A DNA stretch of 64,000 bases, taken from assembly GCF_002295065.1 (NCBI RefSeq), contig NZ_NSGG01000003.1, positions 62,001 through 126,000 on the forward strand, written 5' to 3'. This document shows positions 41,964 through 51,099 of the stretch, piece after piece. The stretch is from Mesorhizobium sp. WSM3859. Its GTDB lineage: Bacteria > Pseudomonadota > Alphaproteobacteria > Rhizobiales > Rhizobiaceae. Below the pieces are notes generated by a model. It did not search any database. It was not told where the DNA came from and saw only the letters and a list, made by a program, of their open reading frames with translations. Every line of letters starts with the position of its first letter. Within the stretch, counting starts at the first letter, position 1. The translations under genes and the position numbers were made by a program.

Positions 41964-42165
41964 TTTCCTCGCCCCACGAAAGTGGGGAGAGGTGGCTCGG
42001 CGAAGCCGAGACGGAGAGGGGGCGCCCTGCGTGAAGCCGGAACCGGCTGAGAATTTGGCGCAAACGCTGCGCCGAAAGAGCAACCATCCGACGGTCGGCG
42101 CAGCCCCCTCTCCCCCGGCCGCTTCGCGGCCACCTCTCCCCGCTTTGCGGGGGCGAGGAAATCCA
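41964..42165. repeat. Family B long inverted repeat, copy 5
   Basis: Left CTCGCCCCACGAAAGTGGGG and right CCCCGCTTTGCGGGGGCGAG with inner GGCGAAGCCGAGACGG and CCGGCCGCTTCGCGGCC segments. It separates the convergent SDR gene and the BMP-type permease, and ends about at the permease stop. Confidence 0.8.
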
Positions 42166-42168
42166 CGC

Positions 42169-43113
42169 CTACCGCTCCTCCTTCCTGAACGGCTTCAGCA
42201 GCGCCGAGGGCGCGACCGCGTTGCGCGACATGAAGGCCATGGCGACGATGGTGAAGATGAAGGGCAGCATCAGGAAGGCTTCGTAGGGGATGTGGCCGAG
42301 GCCGCTCGCCTGCATCCGGAGCTGCAGCGCATCGACGAAGGCAAAGAGCAGCGCCGCCCCGGCCGAGCGCAACGGATCCCAGCGGCCGAACACGACCAGC
42401 GCGATCGCCACCCAGCCGCGCCCAGAGACGACGCCGAAGGTGAAGGCGTTGAACTGCGCCATGGTGAGGAAAGCACCGGCAAGCCCCATCAGCGCGCCGC
42501 CGAGGATCACCGCCTGGAAGCGCGTGGCGATGACGCTGACGCCGGCGGAATCCGCGGCGCGCGGGTTTTCGCCGACCATGCGCACCGACAGTCCCCATGG
42601 CGTGCGGTAGAGCACGAAGGCGGCAAGCGGGACGGCAATGATGGCGAGATAGACCAGCGTGAACTGGCTGAACACGGCCGGGCCGAGCACTGGAATGTCG
42701 GCGAGCACCGGGATCGGCACCGGCTTGAAGCCGTCGATGCTCGGCGGCACCGATTGCTGGCCGAAGATCAGCCGGTAGAGGAAATAGGCGAGGCCCGAGC
42801 AGAACAAGGTCACGCCGATGCCGCAGACATGCTGGCTCAGCCCCAGCACCACGGTGAACAGCGCATGCAGCGCGCCCATCAGCGCACCGACAAGCACGGC
42901 CACCAGCACGCCCAGCCACAGGCTGCCGCTGAGGCTCGCGGTAGTGAAGCCGGCCATGGCCGACAACAGCATGATGCCTTCGATGCCGAGATTGAGCACG
43001 CCGGCGCGCTCGGAAAACATTTCGCCGAGCGTGGCGAAAGCGAGCGGCGTGGCGATGCGGATGATGGCGGCGAGGAAGCCGACCTGGAAGATCTGCTCGA
43101 GCACCGCGCTCAT
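42169..43113 (-). CDS. ABC transporter permease 2 of BMP-type importer
   Basis: Inner-membrane subunit of a nucleoside/purine-type importer (YufQ/NupC-like, BPD_transp_2), 314 residues. Conserved segments are LAFATLGEMFSERAGVLNLGIEGIMLLSA and YGVS-equivalent GVVSGRGWVAIALVVFGRWDPLRSA. MVGENPRAADSAGVSV is the usual cytoplasmic loop. The start at 43113 overlaps the permease 1 stop (43110-43112). It is last of the binding protein, ATPase, permease 1, permease 2 order on the minus strand. Confidence 0.92.
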   Translation of the reverse strand: MSAVLEQIFQVGFLAAIIRIATPLAFATLGEMFSERAGVLNLGIEGIMLLSAMAGFTTASLSGSLWLGVLVAVLVGALMGALHALFTVVLGLSQHVCGIGVTLFCSGLAYFLYRLIFGQQSVPPSIDGFKPVPIPVLADIPVLGPAVFSQFTLVYLAIIAVPLAAFVLYRTPWGLSVRMVGENPRAADSAGVSVIATRFQAVILGGALMGLAGAFLTMAQFNAFTFGVVSGRGWVAIALVVFGRWDPLRSAGAALLFAFVDALQLRMQASGLGHIPYEAFLMLPFIFTIVAMAFMSRNAVAPSALLKPFRKEER

Positions 43114-44165
43114 GTCTGCGCTCCCACGCGGCGGATGCGGTAGGCGGTGAAGAGCAGCGCCACTAGCATGGCAAGCAACGCCGTGCCCTGGATGACGTCG
43201 CTGAGGAAAGCCGGCACGCCGGTCGCGCGCGACATCGCCTCGGCGCCGGTCATGACAGCGGCCAGGAAGATCGCCGCCGGCACCACACCGAGCGGGTTGA
43301 GCCTGGCGAGCATGGCGACGACGATGCCGGAATAGCCATAGCCCGGCGAGATGTCGCTCATCACCTGGAAATGCACGCCGCCGACCTCGCCGACGCCGGC
43401 CAAGCCCGCAAGCGCGCCGGAGAGCAGGGCTGTGGAGAGCAGCACGCGCTGCACGCTGATGCCGCCATAGCGGGCGGCTTCCGGATTTTCGCCGGTGACG
43501 CGGATGCGGAAGCCGAGCGTGGTGCGCGCGATCAGGAACCAGCAAAGGGGTGCTGCGATCAGCGCCACGATGACGCCGAGATGCAGCCGCGTGCCTTCGA
43601 TCAGCACCGGGAAGTTGGCGGAATCCTCGATCGGCGGCGAGATCGGGTAGCCGGAAAAGGTGTCCTTCCACGGCCCTTCGATCAGCGCCATCAGCGCGTA
43701 ATAGATTACCGAGTTGAGCAGCAGCGAGCTCACCACGTCGTCGACTTTGAATTTGATGCGCAACGTCGCCGGCACCAGCGCCACGAGCGCGCCGGCGGCG
43801 GCGCCTACAATCGCCATCAACAGCATGGCGAGATAGCCCGGCATTGGGATCGCGCCGACGAAGCAGCTTGCCACCGCCCCGGCGAGCAACTGGCCTTCGG
43901 CGCCGATGTTCCAGAATTTGGCGCGGAAGGCGATCGCCACGGCGAGGCCGGTGAAGATCATCGGCGCGGCGCGCACCAGCGTCTCGGTGATGGCGTAGCT
44001 GTCGCCGAGCGAGGCCGACAGCATCACGCCATAGGCTTCGATCACGCCAGCGCCGGCCACGGCAATGAGGCCGCTGCACAACACCAGCGTGACGGCGATG
44101 GCGATGAGCGGGAGGGCCAGATTGAACCAGGCGGGCGTCGAGGTGCGGGCTTCGAGGCGAAACAT
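43110..44165 (-). CDS. ABC transporter permease 1 of BMP-type importer
   Basis: 351 residues of the YufP/NupB family. Conserved segments: AAPMIFTGLAVAIAFRAKFWNIGAEGQ, FKVDDVVSSLLLNSVIYY, RVTGENPEAARYGGISV and GYGYSGIVVAMLARLNP. The start at 44165 (MFRLEARTST) is preferred over the frame open to 44285, which runs through a repeat. The ATPase gene lies upstream beyond 243 bases of family B repeat. The stop overlaps the permease 2 start. Confidence 0.93.
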   Translation of the reverse strand: MFRLEARTSTPAWFNLALPLIAIAVTLVLCSGLIAVAGAGVIEAYGVMLSASLGDSYAITETLVRAAPMIFTGLAVAIAFRAKFWNIGAEGQLLAGAVASCFVGAIPMPGYLAMLLMAIVGAAAGALVALVPATLRIKFKVDDVVSSLLLNSVIYYALMALIEGPWKDTFSGYPISPPIEDSANFPVLIEGTRLHLGVIVALIAAPLCWFLIARTTLGFRIRVTGENPEAARYGGISVQRVLLSTALLSGALAGLAGVGEVGGVHFQVMSDISPGYGYSGIVVAMLARLNPLGVVPAAIFLAAVMTGAEAMSRATGVPAFLSDVIQGTALLAMLVALLFTAYRIRRVGAQT

Positions 44166-44195
44166 CAGGCGAGGCCCTCCGCTCGCCGGATGTCG

Positions 44196-44393
44196 GCGCC
44201 GCCCCTCATCCGCCTGCCGGCACCTTCTCCCCGTATAGGGACGGGGAGAAGGAAGCTGGCCGCAGCCATCACACCCTTCTTGCAACGCTGGCGATTGGCG
44301 AAGTCATCGATGAGGGCGCCCCTCTCCCCGTCACTATACGGGGAGAGGATGCCGGCAGGCAGGTGAGGGGCAGCGCCGACGTTCGCAATCAGA
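44196..44393. repeat. Family B long inverted repeat, copy 6
   Basis: CGCCCCTCATCCGCCTGCCG, CCCCGTATAGGGACGGGG at the left and CCCCGTCACTATACGGGG, GCCGGCAGGCAGGTGAGGGG at the right. It lies inside the BMP-type operon between the ATPase and permease 1. The remaining bases of the gap hold no gene. Confidence 0.82.
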
Positions 44394-44408
44394 GGCAACC
44401 TCATCGCT

Positions 44409-45920
44409 CTACGCCTTTCCCTCTGCGCCGGTCATCATCAGGCCGAGCCTGGCGACGGTGGCATCCGCGCTGGGAAGCGTGCGGGCGATGCGGCCCTCAT
44501 ACATCACCGCGATGCGGTCCGAGAGCATCAGCAATTCCTCGAGGTCCTCGCCGATGACGATGATGCCGCAACCCTTGGCCCGCATCGCCAGGAATTTCTC
44601 GTGGATGAAGCGGGCGGCGCCGATGTCGAGGCCGCGCGTCGGCTGCGAGACGATCAGCACCTTGGGATCGAAGGCGAGCTCGCGCGCCAGCAGCGCCTTC
44701 TGCAGATTGCCGCCGGAGAGCGCGCCGGCGCGCACCATGGGTCCCGGGCAGCGTATGTCATATGCCTTGATCTGCGCTTCGGCGAAGGCGCGGATCGCCG
44801 TGGGGTTGAGCAGGCCATTGCGGCTGAAGGCCTCGGTGCCGATGCGCGGCAGCACCATTGAATCGGCTAGAGGCAGGTTGGTGACCAGGCCGGTCGTCAT
44901 GCGGTCTTCCGGGATGCGGCCGAGGCCAAACGCCTGCAGCTCGCGCGGCGAAAACCGCGTAACTGTTTTGCCGGCTATCGTCATGGTGCCGGCCCTGGGT
45001 TGCAGCATGCCGGAAATGACGTCGGCGAGCGCCTGCTGGCCGTTGCCGGAGACACCGGCGATGCCGAGGATCTCGCCCGCCCGGACGAAAAGCGAGACGT
45101 CGCGCAGCGGCATGCCGGCGTGACCGGAAGTGGATATACCATCCAGCGTCAGCACCGCGGCGCCGGGCGTCGAAGCCTCCCTGGTCGGCGGGACAATTTC
45201 GTGGCCGCACATCAGCTTCGCCATTTCCGCCGATGTGGTGCTTGCCGGGTGGTCGACGCGGCCGGCGACCTTGCCATGGCGCAGCACCACGCAGCGATGG
45301 GTGAGGGCCCGGACCTCATTGAGCTTGTGCGAGATGAAGATGATGCCGAGCCCTTGCGCCGCCATCGAGCGCAGGGCGGCGAACAGGCCGTCTACTTCGC
45401 TCGGCGCAAGCACTGCCGTCGGCTCGTCGAGGATCAAGAGCTTCGCGCCGCGAAATAGCGCCTTGATGATCTCCAGCCGCTGCTGCTCGCCGACCGAGAG
45501 CGCCGACACCGGCAGGTTCGGATCGAGGCTCAGTCCATACTGCCGGCTGATTTCGTCCAGGCGGGCAAGCCCGCGCGTGCGGTCGATGCGGCCGGACTTG
45601 CCGGGAATGCCGATCAGCAGGTTCTCCAGCACCGTGAGGCGCGGCGCGAGGTGAAAATGCTGGTGCACCATGCCGATGCCGGCAGCCAAAGCGTCCGCCG
45701 AATTGTGGATGGTGACCGGCCTGCCTTCGACCAGGATCTCGCCGGCGTCCGGCGCATAGGCGCCGAACAAAACGTTCATCAGCGTCGTCTTGCCGGCGCC
45801 GTTCTCGCCCAGCAGGCCGAGTATTTCGCCGGGCGCCACGCTGAGATCGACGGCCTCGTTCGCCTTGACGGCGCCGAAGATCTTGGTGATGCCGCGCATT
45901 TCGATGAGTGGGGCGGACAA
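44409..45920 (-). CDS. ABC transporter ATPase of BMP-type importer (double NBD)
   Basis: 503 residues with two nucleotide-binding domains. The first has GENGAGKTT, LSVGEQQR and LLILDEPTAVLA. The second has GVSGNGQQ (degenerate Walker A), LSGGNLQK and VLIVSQPTRGLD. This is the YufO/NupA layout used with BMP-family binding proteins for nucleosides or related compounds. The start is a TTG at 45920 with GGGAGC upstream; an ATG seven codons later (45899) is possible. Its upstream gap of 338 bases contains a family A and a family B repeat before the binding-protein gene. Confidence 0.93.
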   Translation of the reverse strand: MSAPLIEMRGITKIFGAVKANEAVDLSVAPGEILGLLGENGAGKTTLMNVLFGAYAPDAGEILVEGRPVTIHNSADALAAGIGMVHQHFHLAPRLTVLENLLIGIPGKSGRIDRTRGLARLDEISRQYGLSLDPNLPVSALSVGEQQRLEIIKALFRGAKLLILDEPTAVLAPSEVDGLFAALRSMAAQGLGIIFISHKLNEVRALTHRCVVLRHGKVAGRVDHPASTTSAEMAKLMCGHEIVPPTREASTPGAAVLTLDGISTSGHAGMPLRDVSLFVRAGEILGIAGVSGNGQQALADVISGMLQPRAGTMTIAGKTVTRFSPRELQAFGLGRIPEDRMTTGLVTNLPLADSMVLPRIGTEAFSRNGLLNPTAIRAFAEAQIKAYDIRCPGPMVRAGALSGGNLQKALLARELAFDPKVLIVSQPTRGLDIGAARFIHEKFLAMRAKGCGIIVIGEDLEELLMLSDRIAVMYEGRIARTLPSADATVARLGLMMTGAEGKA

Positions 45921-45954
45921 GGGTGCTCCCTGGATTTGCGATCCGGCTAACCGC

Positions 45955-46061
45955 CTAAAGCGCGTCGCGATCTTTCAGATTCGCTCCATGCGCTTTAGGT
46001 TTTGATTTTACGCATGTCTTTATCCCGAAACCGGTTCCCACTTTCGGGAGACATGCTTTAG
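45955..46061. repeat. Family A repeat, copy 7
   Basis: CTAAAGCGCGTCGCGATCTT ... CATGCGCTTTAG, then ACGCATGTCTTTATCCCG ... GGGAGACATGCTTTAG. Nearly identical to part of the 28227 composite and to the reverse complement of 38645-38751. It lies inside the BMP-type operon. Confidence 0.86.
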
Positions 46062-46065
46062 GGCA

Positions 46066-46241
46066 GCGCGAGGCCCCCCTCTCTGGCCTGCCGGCCATCT
46101 CCCCCTCAAGAGGGGAGATCAGATGTCACGCCGGCTTTCGCTAACTTTCAACGTTGAAAAGATCGAGCGCCGTCAACGGAACTGCCAATCTCCCCCCTTG
46201 AGGGGGAGATGTCCGGCAGGACAGAGAGGGGGGCCTCGCGC
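46066..46241. repeat. Family B long inverted repeat, copy 7
   Basis: Left GCGAGGCCCCCCTCTCTGGC and right GACAGAGAGGGGGGCCTCGC are near-perfect complements, with inner CATCTCCCCCTCAAGAGGGG and CCCCTTGAGGGGGAGATG. It directly abuts the family A element at 45955-46061, so 45921-46258 is entirely repeat DNA. Confidence 0.85.
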
Positions 46242-46258
46242 CGCCCCTCAAAAATGCA

Positions 46259-47284
46259 TCAATCCGAAACCGGCGTGTTCTCGTCGACGTCGACGCGGAA
46301 ATTGCCTTCGAGGATCTCGGCCTTCTTCTTCTCGACCAGATCCTTCACCTCTGCGGGCAGCGTCTTGTCGAACTTGTGGTAGGGCGCCAGATAGGAGCCG
46401 CCCTTGGCCATGCGCGAGAAGTCGCCATAGTCCTGCGCGGTGAAGACGCCGGCCTTGACCAGCTTGATCGCCTGCTCGACCGTGGGGTACATGTCCCAGA
46501 CCGGGCCGGTGATGACCGTGTCGGGCCCGAGGCTCGCCTGGTCGGACATGTTGGAGATGGCGAGAATCTTCTTCTCCACCGCCGCCTCGATGACGCCGAA
46601 ACGCTCGGCATAGATGACGTCGACGCCGGCATCGATCTGCGCCACGGCCGCTTCCTTGGCCTTGGGCGGATCGAAGAAGGAGCCGATGAAGGCGACCTTC
46701 TTCTTGACGTTCGGATTGACCTCCTTGGCGCCGGCGAAGAACGCGTTGACCAGCCGGTTCACTTCCGGGATGCCCATCGCCGCGACCGCGCCGACCGTGC
46801 CCGATTTCGACATCTTGCCGGCGATCATGCCGGAGAGATAGGCCGGCTCGTGGATCCAGTTGTCGAAGACGCCGAAATTGGGTTCGGCCGGGCCGGCGCC
46901 GGAGCCGAACAGCCAGGCGGTCTTCGGGAACTGCTTGGCCGTGCGGCGCGATTCGCGCTCGGCGGCGAAGGCGTCGCCCAGCACCAGCTGGTAGCCCCCT
47001 TGCGCATATTCGCGCATCACGCGGCTGAAGTCGGCGGTCTGCACCTTTTCCGACCATTTGTATTCGATGCCCAGTTCCTTCTCGGCCTTTTGCAGGGCGA
47101 CATGGATCTGGTTGTCCCACGGTTCCTCGATCGGCGTGGCGAAGATCGCCGCCACCTTCAGCTTCTTGTCCTTGGCCAAGGCTGCGCCGGGCAGCACGGT
47201 GGCCGCGAGGCCGAGCGCGCCAAGTTCCAGCAGATTGCGCCGCGACAGGCCGGCGCGTTGCGTTTTGCTACGGTCGTTTTCCAT
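46259..47284 (-). CDS. BMP-family ABC transporter substrate-binding protein
   Basis: A 341-residue exported binding protein of the BMP (PnrA/Med-like) family, which binds nucleosides and similar ligands. A twin-arginine-type signal is present (LSRRNLLELGALGLAATVLPGAALA). The mature part has AAIFATPIEEPWDNQIHVALQKAEKEL, WLFGSGAGPAEPNFGVFDNWIHEPAYLSG and SDQASLGPDTVITGPVWDM. The ATG at 47284 has GAGGGG upstream; the open frame back to 47542 translates a family B repeat. It heads the operon with the ATPase and both permeases. Confidence 0.91.
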   Translation of the reverse strand: MENDRSKTQRAGLSRRNLLELGALGLAATVLPGAALAKDKKLKVAAIFATPIEEPWDNQIHVALQKAEKELGIEYKWSEKVQTADFSRVMREYAQGGYQLVLGDAFAAERESRRTAKQFPKTAWLFGSGAGPAEPNFGVFDNWIHEPAYLSGMIAGKMSKSGTVGAVAAMGIPEVNRLVNAFFAGAKEVNPNVKKKVAFIGSFFDPPKAKEAAVAQIDAGVDVIYAERFGVIEAAVEKKILAISNMSDQASLGPDTVITGPVWDMYPTVEQAIKLVKAGVFTAQDYGDFSRMAKGGSYLAPYHKFDKTLPAEVKDLVEKKKAEILEGNFRVDVDENTPVSD

Positions 47285-47431
47285 TGAAGTGCCCCTCTGA
47301 TTGACAGCCGTGTCGAGCCGGCCGTTCCAAAATGTCAGACACGCAGGACTATGGAACGGTGGTTGAGTTTTGTCCACATGGTCAAATTTGGTGCGTGGTT
47401 CCCGTGTGCAAGCTGAAAGCGCTGGCGGGAC

Positions 47432-47594
47432 AGCGCCCCCCTCTGTCCTGCCGGACATCTCCCCCACGAGGGGGGAGATCAGCAGCGGGGTCGACGGCGC
47501 CCATCCTGCAACGTTGGTGATTGGCGAAAGCCGGCGCGACATCCAATCTCCCCCCTCGTGGGGGAGATGGCCGGCAGGCCAGAGGGGGGCGCGA
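47432..47594. repeat. Family B long inverted repeat, copy 8
   Basis: Left GCGCCCCCCTCTGTCCTGCC, CATCTCCCCCACGAGGGGGG and right CCCCCCTCGTGGGGGAGATG, GGCCAGAGGGGGGCGC. It occupies most of the 330-base gap 47285-47614 upstream of the BMP gene and beyond the fadJ-like stop; no gene is seen there. Confidence 0.83.
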
Positions 47595-47614
47595 AGGAAC
47601 GCGACGTTGAGCCC

Positions 47615-49678
47615 TTACAGGGCCTCCCACGCCCCTGTCTCGGCAAACCTTCTCAACACCGGCGCCGGTTCAAAAATCGCCCGTCCCGTTCGCCCATGCC
47701 AATGCTCCAGCCGCTCGACGATCTTCCCCGCACCCGCAAGCCCGGCCCAGAACATCGCTCCGCCCTTGCCGGTCGGGAAGCCGTAGCCGTTGACCCAGAC
47801 GACATCGATGTCTGAGGCGCGCGCGGCGATGCCTTCCTCAAGGATCTTCGCGCCTTCGTTGACCAGGGGATAAAGCGTGCGCTCGATGATCTCGTCGGTG
47901 CCGATCTTACGCCGGGCGATCCCGAGTTCCGCCGCCTTGGCGCGGATCAGCGCCTCCACATCCGGGTCGGCGATCGGCTCCCGCGCGCCGCTCTCATAGC
48001 GATACCATCCACTTCCGGTCTTCTGGCCGAAATGGCCCTGCTCGCACAGCGTATCGGCGATTACGGCCGTCTGGCCGCGCGCCTTGCGGTTGCGCCAGCC
48101 GATGTCGAGACCGGCGAGATCGCCCATCTGGAACGGACCCATCGGCCAGCCGAAATCGGTGAATGCCTTGTCGACCTGGCTCGGGATCGCACCTTCGAGC
48201 AGCAGAAACTCGTTTTCTGAACCTCGCGCGGACAGCATCCGGTTGCCGACGAAGCCGTGGCAGACGCCGACGACGACCGCGACCTTACCGATGCGCCGGG
48301 CGAGATCGGCGACCGTCGCCAGCACCTCGGGCGCGGTCTTTTCGGCGCGCACGATCTCCAGCAGCTTCATGACGTTAGCCGGCGAAAAGAAATGCATGCC
48401 GAGCACGTCCTGTGGCCGCGACGTCGAGGCGGCGATTTCGCTCACGTCGAGATAGGAGGTGTTGGTGGCGAGGATCGCGCCAGGCCTGGCGATGGCGTCA
48501 AGCTTGCCGAAGACGTCCTTCTTGACCGCCATGTCTTCGAACACGGCCTCGATGATCAAATCGCAATCGGCAAGATCGGCATAGTCGGTGCTGCCCTTGA
48601 ACAGTTCGAGACGCTTCTGCGTGGCCTCCGCCGTCAACGAGCCGCGGCTGACGGAGACGGCATAGTTCTTCTCGATCATCGCCAGGCCGCGCCGCAGCGC
48701 TTCCTCGCTGGTCTCGAGCAAAGTCACCGGGAAACCGCCATTGGCGAAGGCCATGGCGATGCCGCCACCCATCGTGCCGGCGCCGATGACGCCGACGCGG
48801 GCGATTTGGCGCTTCTGTAGATCTTTGCCGGGCACCTTCGCCGCCTCGCGCTCGGCGAAGAACAGATGCCGCTGCGCGCGCGACTGATCGCCGGAAACGA
48901 GTTTCTGGAAAAGCTGCCGCTCGGCGGCAAGTGCTGCGTTGAAGGGCAAGTTGATCGCGTTGCGCACGGCTTCGGCGCAAGCAAGGGGCGCTTCCAGCCC
49001 GCGGGCTTTTTTGGCCAGATCGGTTGCCTGGGCGTCGAAGGCGGCGAGATCAGTTCCGGCAAGGCGTTCATTGCGCTCACGCACCGGCACGAACGGCCCG
49101 CCTCGATCAGCCATTTCGCGAGCGAAACGAATCGCCTCTGCCAAGAGATCACTGTCGACAACGGCGTCCAGGAGACCGGCCGCCTTCGCGTCGCCGGCCG
49201 AAATCGGGGTTCCGGAAACGATCATGGCGAGCGCCTTCGCGGCGCCAACCAAGCGTGGCAAGCGCACCGTGCCGCCGCCGCCCGGCAAGAGGCCGAGTTT
49301 TACTTCGGGCAGGCCGAGCTTGACGCCGGAGTCGGCGACGCGAAAATGGCAGCCGAGCGCTAATTCCAGCCCGCCGCCCAGCGCCGTACCATGAATGGCG
49401 GCCACGGTCGGCTTGGGAACCGTTTCCAGCAAGGCGATGATGGTGCGCAGTTCCGGCTGCTGGACCGGCTTGCCGAATTCGGTGATGTCGGCGCCGGCGA
49501 CGAAGGTGCGCCCGGCGCAGGCGATGACGATGGCCCTTGCGGCGGGATCGTCGCGTAGCGCAGCAAGCGCCTCATAAAGCGGCTTACGGACATGAAAGCT
49601 CAGCGCATTGACCGGCGGGTTGTCGATGGTGACCACCGCCACGCCGTTGTCGTTCGTGACGCTGACAGAACTGGACAA
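47615..49678 (-). CDS. Bifunctional enoyl-CoA hydratase / 3-hydroxyacyl-CoA dehydrogenase
   Basis: A FadJ/FadB-type beta-oxidation enzyme of 687 residues. The N-terminal crotonase domain (about 1-190) has [13 protein letters not shown] (oxyanion hole), [17 protein letters not shown] and [22 protein letters not shown], with the catalytic Glu residues. The NAD domain (about 293-475) has [16 protein letters not shown], and [17 protein letters not shown] carries the catalytic His. The helical dehydrogenase region follows ([11 protein letters not shown]). The TTG start at 49678 has GGGAGG upstream. No thiolase is adjacent. At 687 residues it is slightly short for FadJ (about 710-715). Confidence 0.93.
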   Translation of the reverse strand: MSSSVSVTNDNGVAVVTIDNPPVNALSFHVRKPLYEALAALRDDPAARAIVIACAGRTFVAGADITEFGKPVQQPELRTIIALLETVPKPTVAAIHGTALGGGLELALGCHFRVADSGVKLGLPEVKLGLLPGGGGTVRLPRLVGAAKALAMIVSGTPISAGDAKAAGLLDAVVDSDLLAEAIRFAREMADRGGPFVPVRERNERLAGTDLAAFDAQATDLAKKARGLEAPLACAEAVRNAINLPFNAALAAERQLFQKLVSGDQSRAQRHLFFAEREAAKVPGKDLQKRQIARVGVIGAGTMGGGIAMAFANGGFPVTLLETSEEALRRGLAMIEKNYAVSVSRGSLTAEATQKRLELFKGSTDYADLADCDLIIEAVFEDMAVKKDVFGKLDAIARPGAILATNTSYLDVSEIAASTSRPQDVLGMHFFSPANVMKLLEIVRAEKTAPEVLATVADLARRIGKVAVVVGVCHGFVGNRMLSARGSENEFLLLEGAIPSQVDKAFTDFGWPMGPFQMGDLAGLDIGWRNRKARGQTAVIADTLCEQGHFGQKTGSGWYRYESGAREPIADPDVEALIRAKAAELGIARRKIGTDEIIERTLYPLVNEGAKILEEGIAARASDIDVVWVNGYGFPTGKGGAMFWAGLAGAGKIVERLEHWHGRTGRAIFEPAPVLRRFAETGAWEAL

Positions 49679-49774
49679 GCGGAACCTCCCGAAACCTGCG
49701 ACCGCGCAAGGGTTTACAAGGCCCGCCGGCCAATGGGAACCCGATCTGGTGTTGGCCCAATGGTTGGGCGGCGG

Positions 49775-50365
49775 TCAGTTATCCACCCGGCCGAAAGGCG
49801 GCACGTCGCCGATCACTTCGCGCTTGTCCTTGCCGCAGACGAAGGCCTTCGCTTTTTCGTCGGCGAGCTTGCGCGCCTGGTCGTTGGCCTGCGGGTTGCC
49901 GGTGGCCAAAACTAGGCCGACGGTGCAGCCCTGATGCTCTTCCGGTTGCGCGACCTTGGCGACGACTAGCACATCGGTCGATTTCTTTTCGTCCTCCGGG
50001 TTGCTGACCGTGCGGCGATGGATGGCGGCGAAGGGGATGGCGACGTCGCCATTGGTCTCGATGCGCCATTCCACTTTCGGGCCGGAGCCGTTGAAGGCGG
50101 TGAAGCTCTCCCAGACCGAAGTCATGTCGTCGGACGGAAAGCCGTAATAGACGGATTCGCGAGCATCATCGTAGCCGATAAGCACCGGGTAACCGCGATA
50201 GCCGGCGCAGACGAGGCTCGCCCAATCGCCGTCGCCTTCCGCGGCCTGGGCGTAGGTCACGCAGTCCTTCTTCGAATCCAGATCGGTGTAGGCGCTGGAG
50301 ATTTCGCCGGCCTGGGCCGCCTGGCAGAAACCGGCGAGGGCAAGCGGGACCAGAAGGGCACGCAT
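49775..50365 (-). CDS. Exported protein, 196 residues, unknown function
   Basis: The signal peptide (about 1-19, LVPLALAGFCQAAQA) is followed by GEISSAYTDLDSKKDCVTYAQAAEGDGDWASLVCAGYRGYPVLIGYDD. The rest looks like a compact alpha-beta domain (WRIETNGDVAIPFAAIHRRTV). Four Cys occur in the mature part. Related exported proteins of unknown function are common in rhizobia, usually without a named domain. The ATG at 50365 is chosen; the frame is open to 50374 with a TTG. It is not in an obvious operon. Confidence 0.78.
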   Translation of the reverse strand: MRALLVPLALAGFCQAAQAGEISSAYTDLDSKKDCVTYAQAAEGDGDWASLVCAGYRGYPVLIGYDDARESVYYGFPSDDMTSVWESFTAFNGSGPKVEWRIETNGDVAIPFAAIHRRTVSNPEDEKKSTDVLVVAKVAQPEEHQGCTVGLVLATGNPQANDQARKLADEKAKAFVCGKDKREVIGDVPPFGRVDN

Positions 50366-50410
50366 CAACGGCAACTCCGTTTCGAGTTGCCGGAAGCGTA
50401 ACGCCGTCTG

Positions 50411-51019
50411 CTATTTCTTCAAGCTGGCTTCGATCAGGAGGTCGGCGTTGCGGGCCACCGACGCCGCCGGTCCGCCATGGCCGAACAGCTGGCCGCTGAT
50501 ATAGGCGCCTTCGATAAGGAGCAGCAGGCCGTCGCCCAGCGTGTCGGGATCGCTGGCGCCCATCGCGGCCGCCATGGCGCGGAGGCGTCGGCGCAATTCC
50601 TGCTTGTTGTTCTCGCTGACGATGCGCGCAGGGTGGCCGCGCTCGGGATATTCCACAGCGGCGTTGGTCATGCCGCAGCCGCGGTAATCGGGCTTCTGCG
50701 TGCGTTTGCCGACGCGGGTCAGGAAGGCGACGATCTGCGCGCGCGGATTGCCCGGATGCGCGTCGACGGCCTCGTCGAAGCGTTCCCAGAACTCCAGGTC
50801 ATATTTGCGCAGATAGGAGGCGGCGAGCTCATCCTTGGAAGGGAAGCTGCGATAGAGGCTCGGTTTGGTGACGCCGGCGCGCCTGACAATCTCGTCGACG
50901 CCGATCGCCCTGATGCCTTCGCGATAAAAAAGGTCGCGCGCCACGTCCAGGATCTTGTCCGCCGCCCTTGGGGCCGGCGCCTCGCTGATCGTCGTTTCAA
51001 TTTTTTTGTGCGATGGCAT
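50411..51019 (-). CDS. TetR/AcrR-family transcriptional regulator
   Basis: 202 residues. The N-terminal helix-turn-helix (about 17-66) reads AADKILDVARDLFYREGIRAIGVDEIVRRAGVTKPSLYRSFPSKDEL. The C-terminal ligand domain has YRGCGMTNAAVEYPERGHPARIV. The ATG at 51019 (MPSHKKIETT) is preferred; the frame is open through the operator region to 51109, which is not credible. It is divergent from an MFS exporter, with two perfect operator arms between them, so it should repress itself and the exporter. Confidence 0.92.
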   Translation of the reverse strand: MPSHKKIETTISEAPAPRAADKILDVARDLFYREGIRAIGVDEIVRRAGVTKPSLYRSFPSKDELAASYLRKYDLEFWERFDEAVDAHPGNPRAQIVAFLTRVGKRTQKPDYRGCGMTNAAVEYPERGHPARIVSENNKQELRRRLRAMAAAMGASDPDTLGDGLLLLIEGAYISGQLFGHGGPAASVARNADLLIEASLKK

Positions 51020-51032
51020 GCAGACGACTCGC

Positions 51033-51062
51033 TTGACAATGTTACTGACCGGTACGTATGTA
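51033..51062 (+). promoter_or_regulatory. Promoter of the MFS gene
   Basis: The -35 TTGACA (51033-51038) is a consensus match. With an 18-base spacer the -10 is TATGTA (51057-51062), a weak match. The left operator arm lies between the two hexamers, so a bound TetR dimer would block RNA polymerase. On the minus strand TTGCAA (51076-51081) and TACGTA (51053-51058), spaced 17, could serve the regulator gene. Confidence 0.5.
51039..51057. promoter_or_regulatory. TetR operator, left arm
   Basis: ATGTTACTGACCGGTACGT, the exact reverse complement of the arm at 51081-51099. Each arm contains the short palindrome ACCGGT. It is probably a binding site of the divergent TetR-family regulator. Confidence 0.75.
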
Positions 51063-51080
51063 TGGTGCCATCCCATTGCA

Positions 51081-51099
51081 ACGTACCGGTCAGTAACAT
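51081..51099. promoter_or_regulatory. TetR operator, right arm, touching the MFS start codon
   Basis: ACGTACCGGTCAGTAACAT, the exact reverse complement of the 51039 arm, 23 bases away. Its last two bases are the first two of the MFS ATG (51098-51100). No Shine-Dalgarno is visible before that ATG, so the operator occupies the usual ribosome binding position. Confidence 0.75.

Noticed and set aside
42169..44079. Single 636-codon frame covering both BMP-type permeases
   Set aside because: Permease 2 has its own start at 43113 with family-like N-terminus. Upstream the frame is out of register with permease 1, so it is not a fusion.
47285..47542. N-terminal extension of the BMP binding protein
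   Set aside because: It translates a family B repeat; the ATG at 47284 has a ribosome binding site and begins just before the Tat-type signal.
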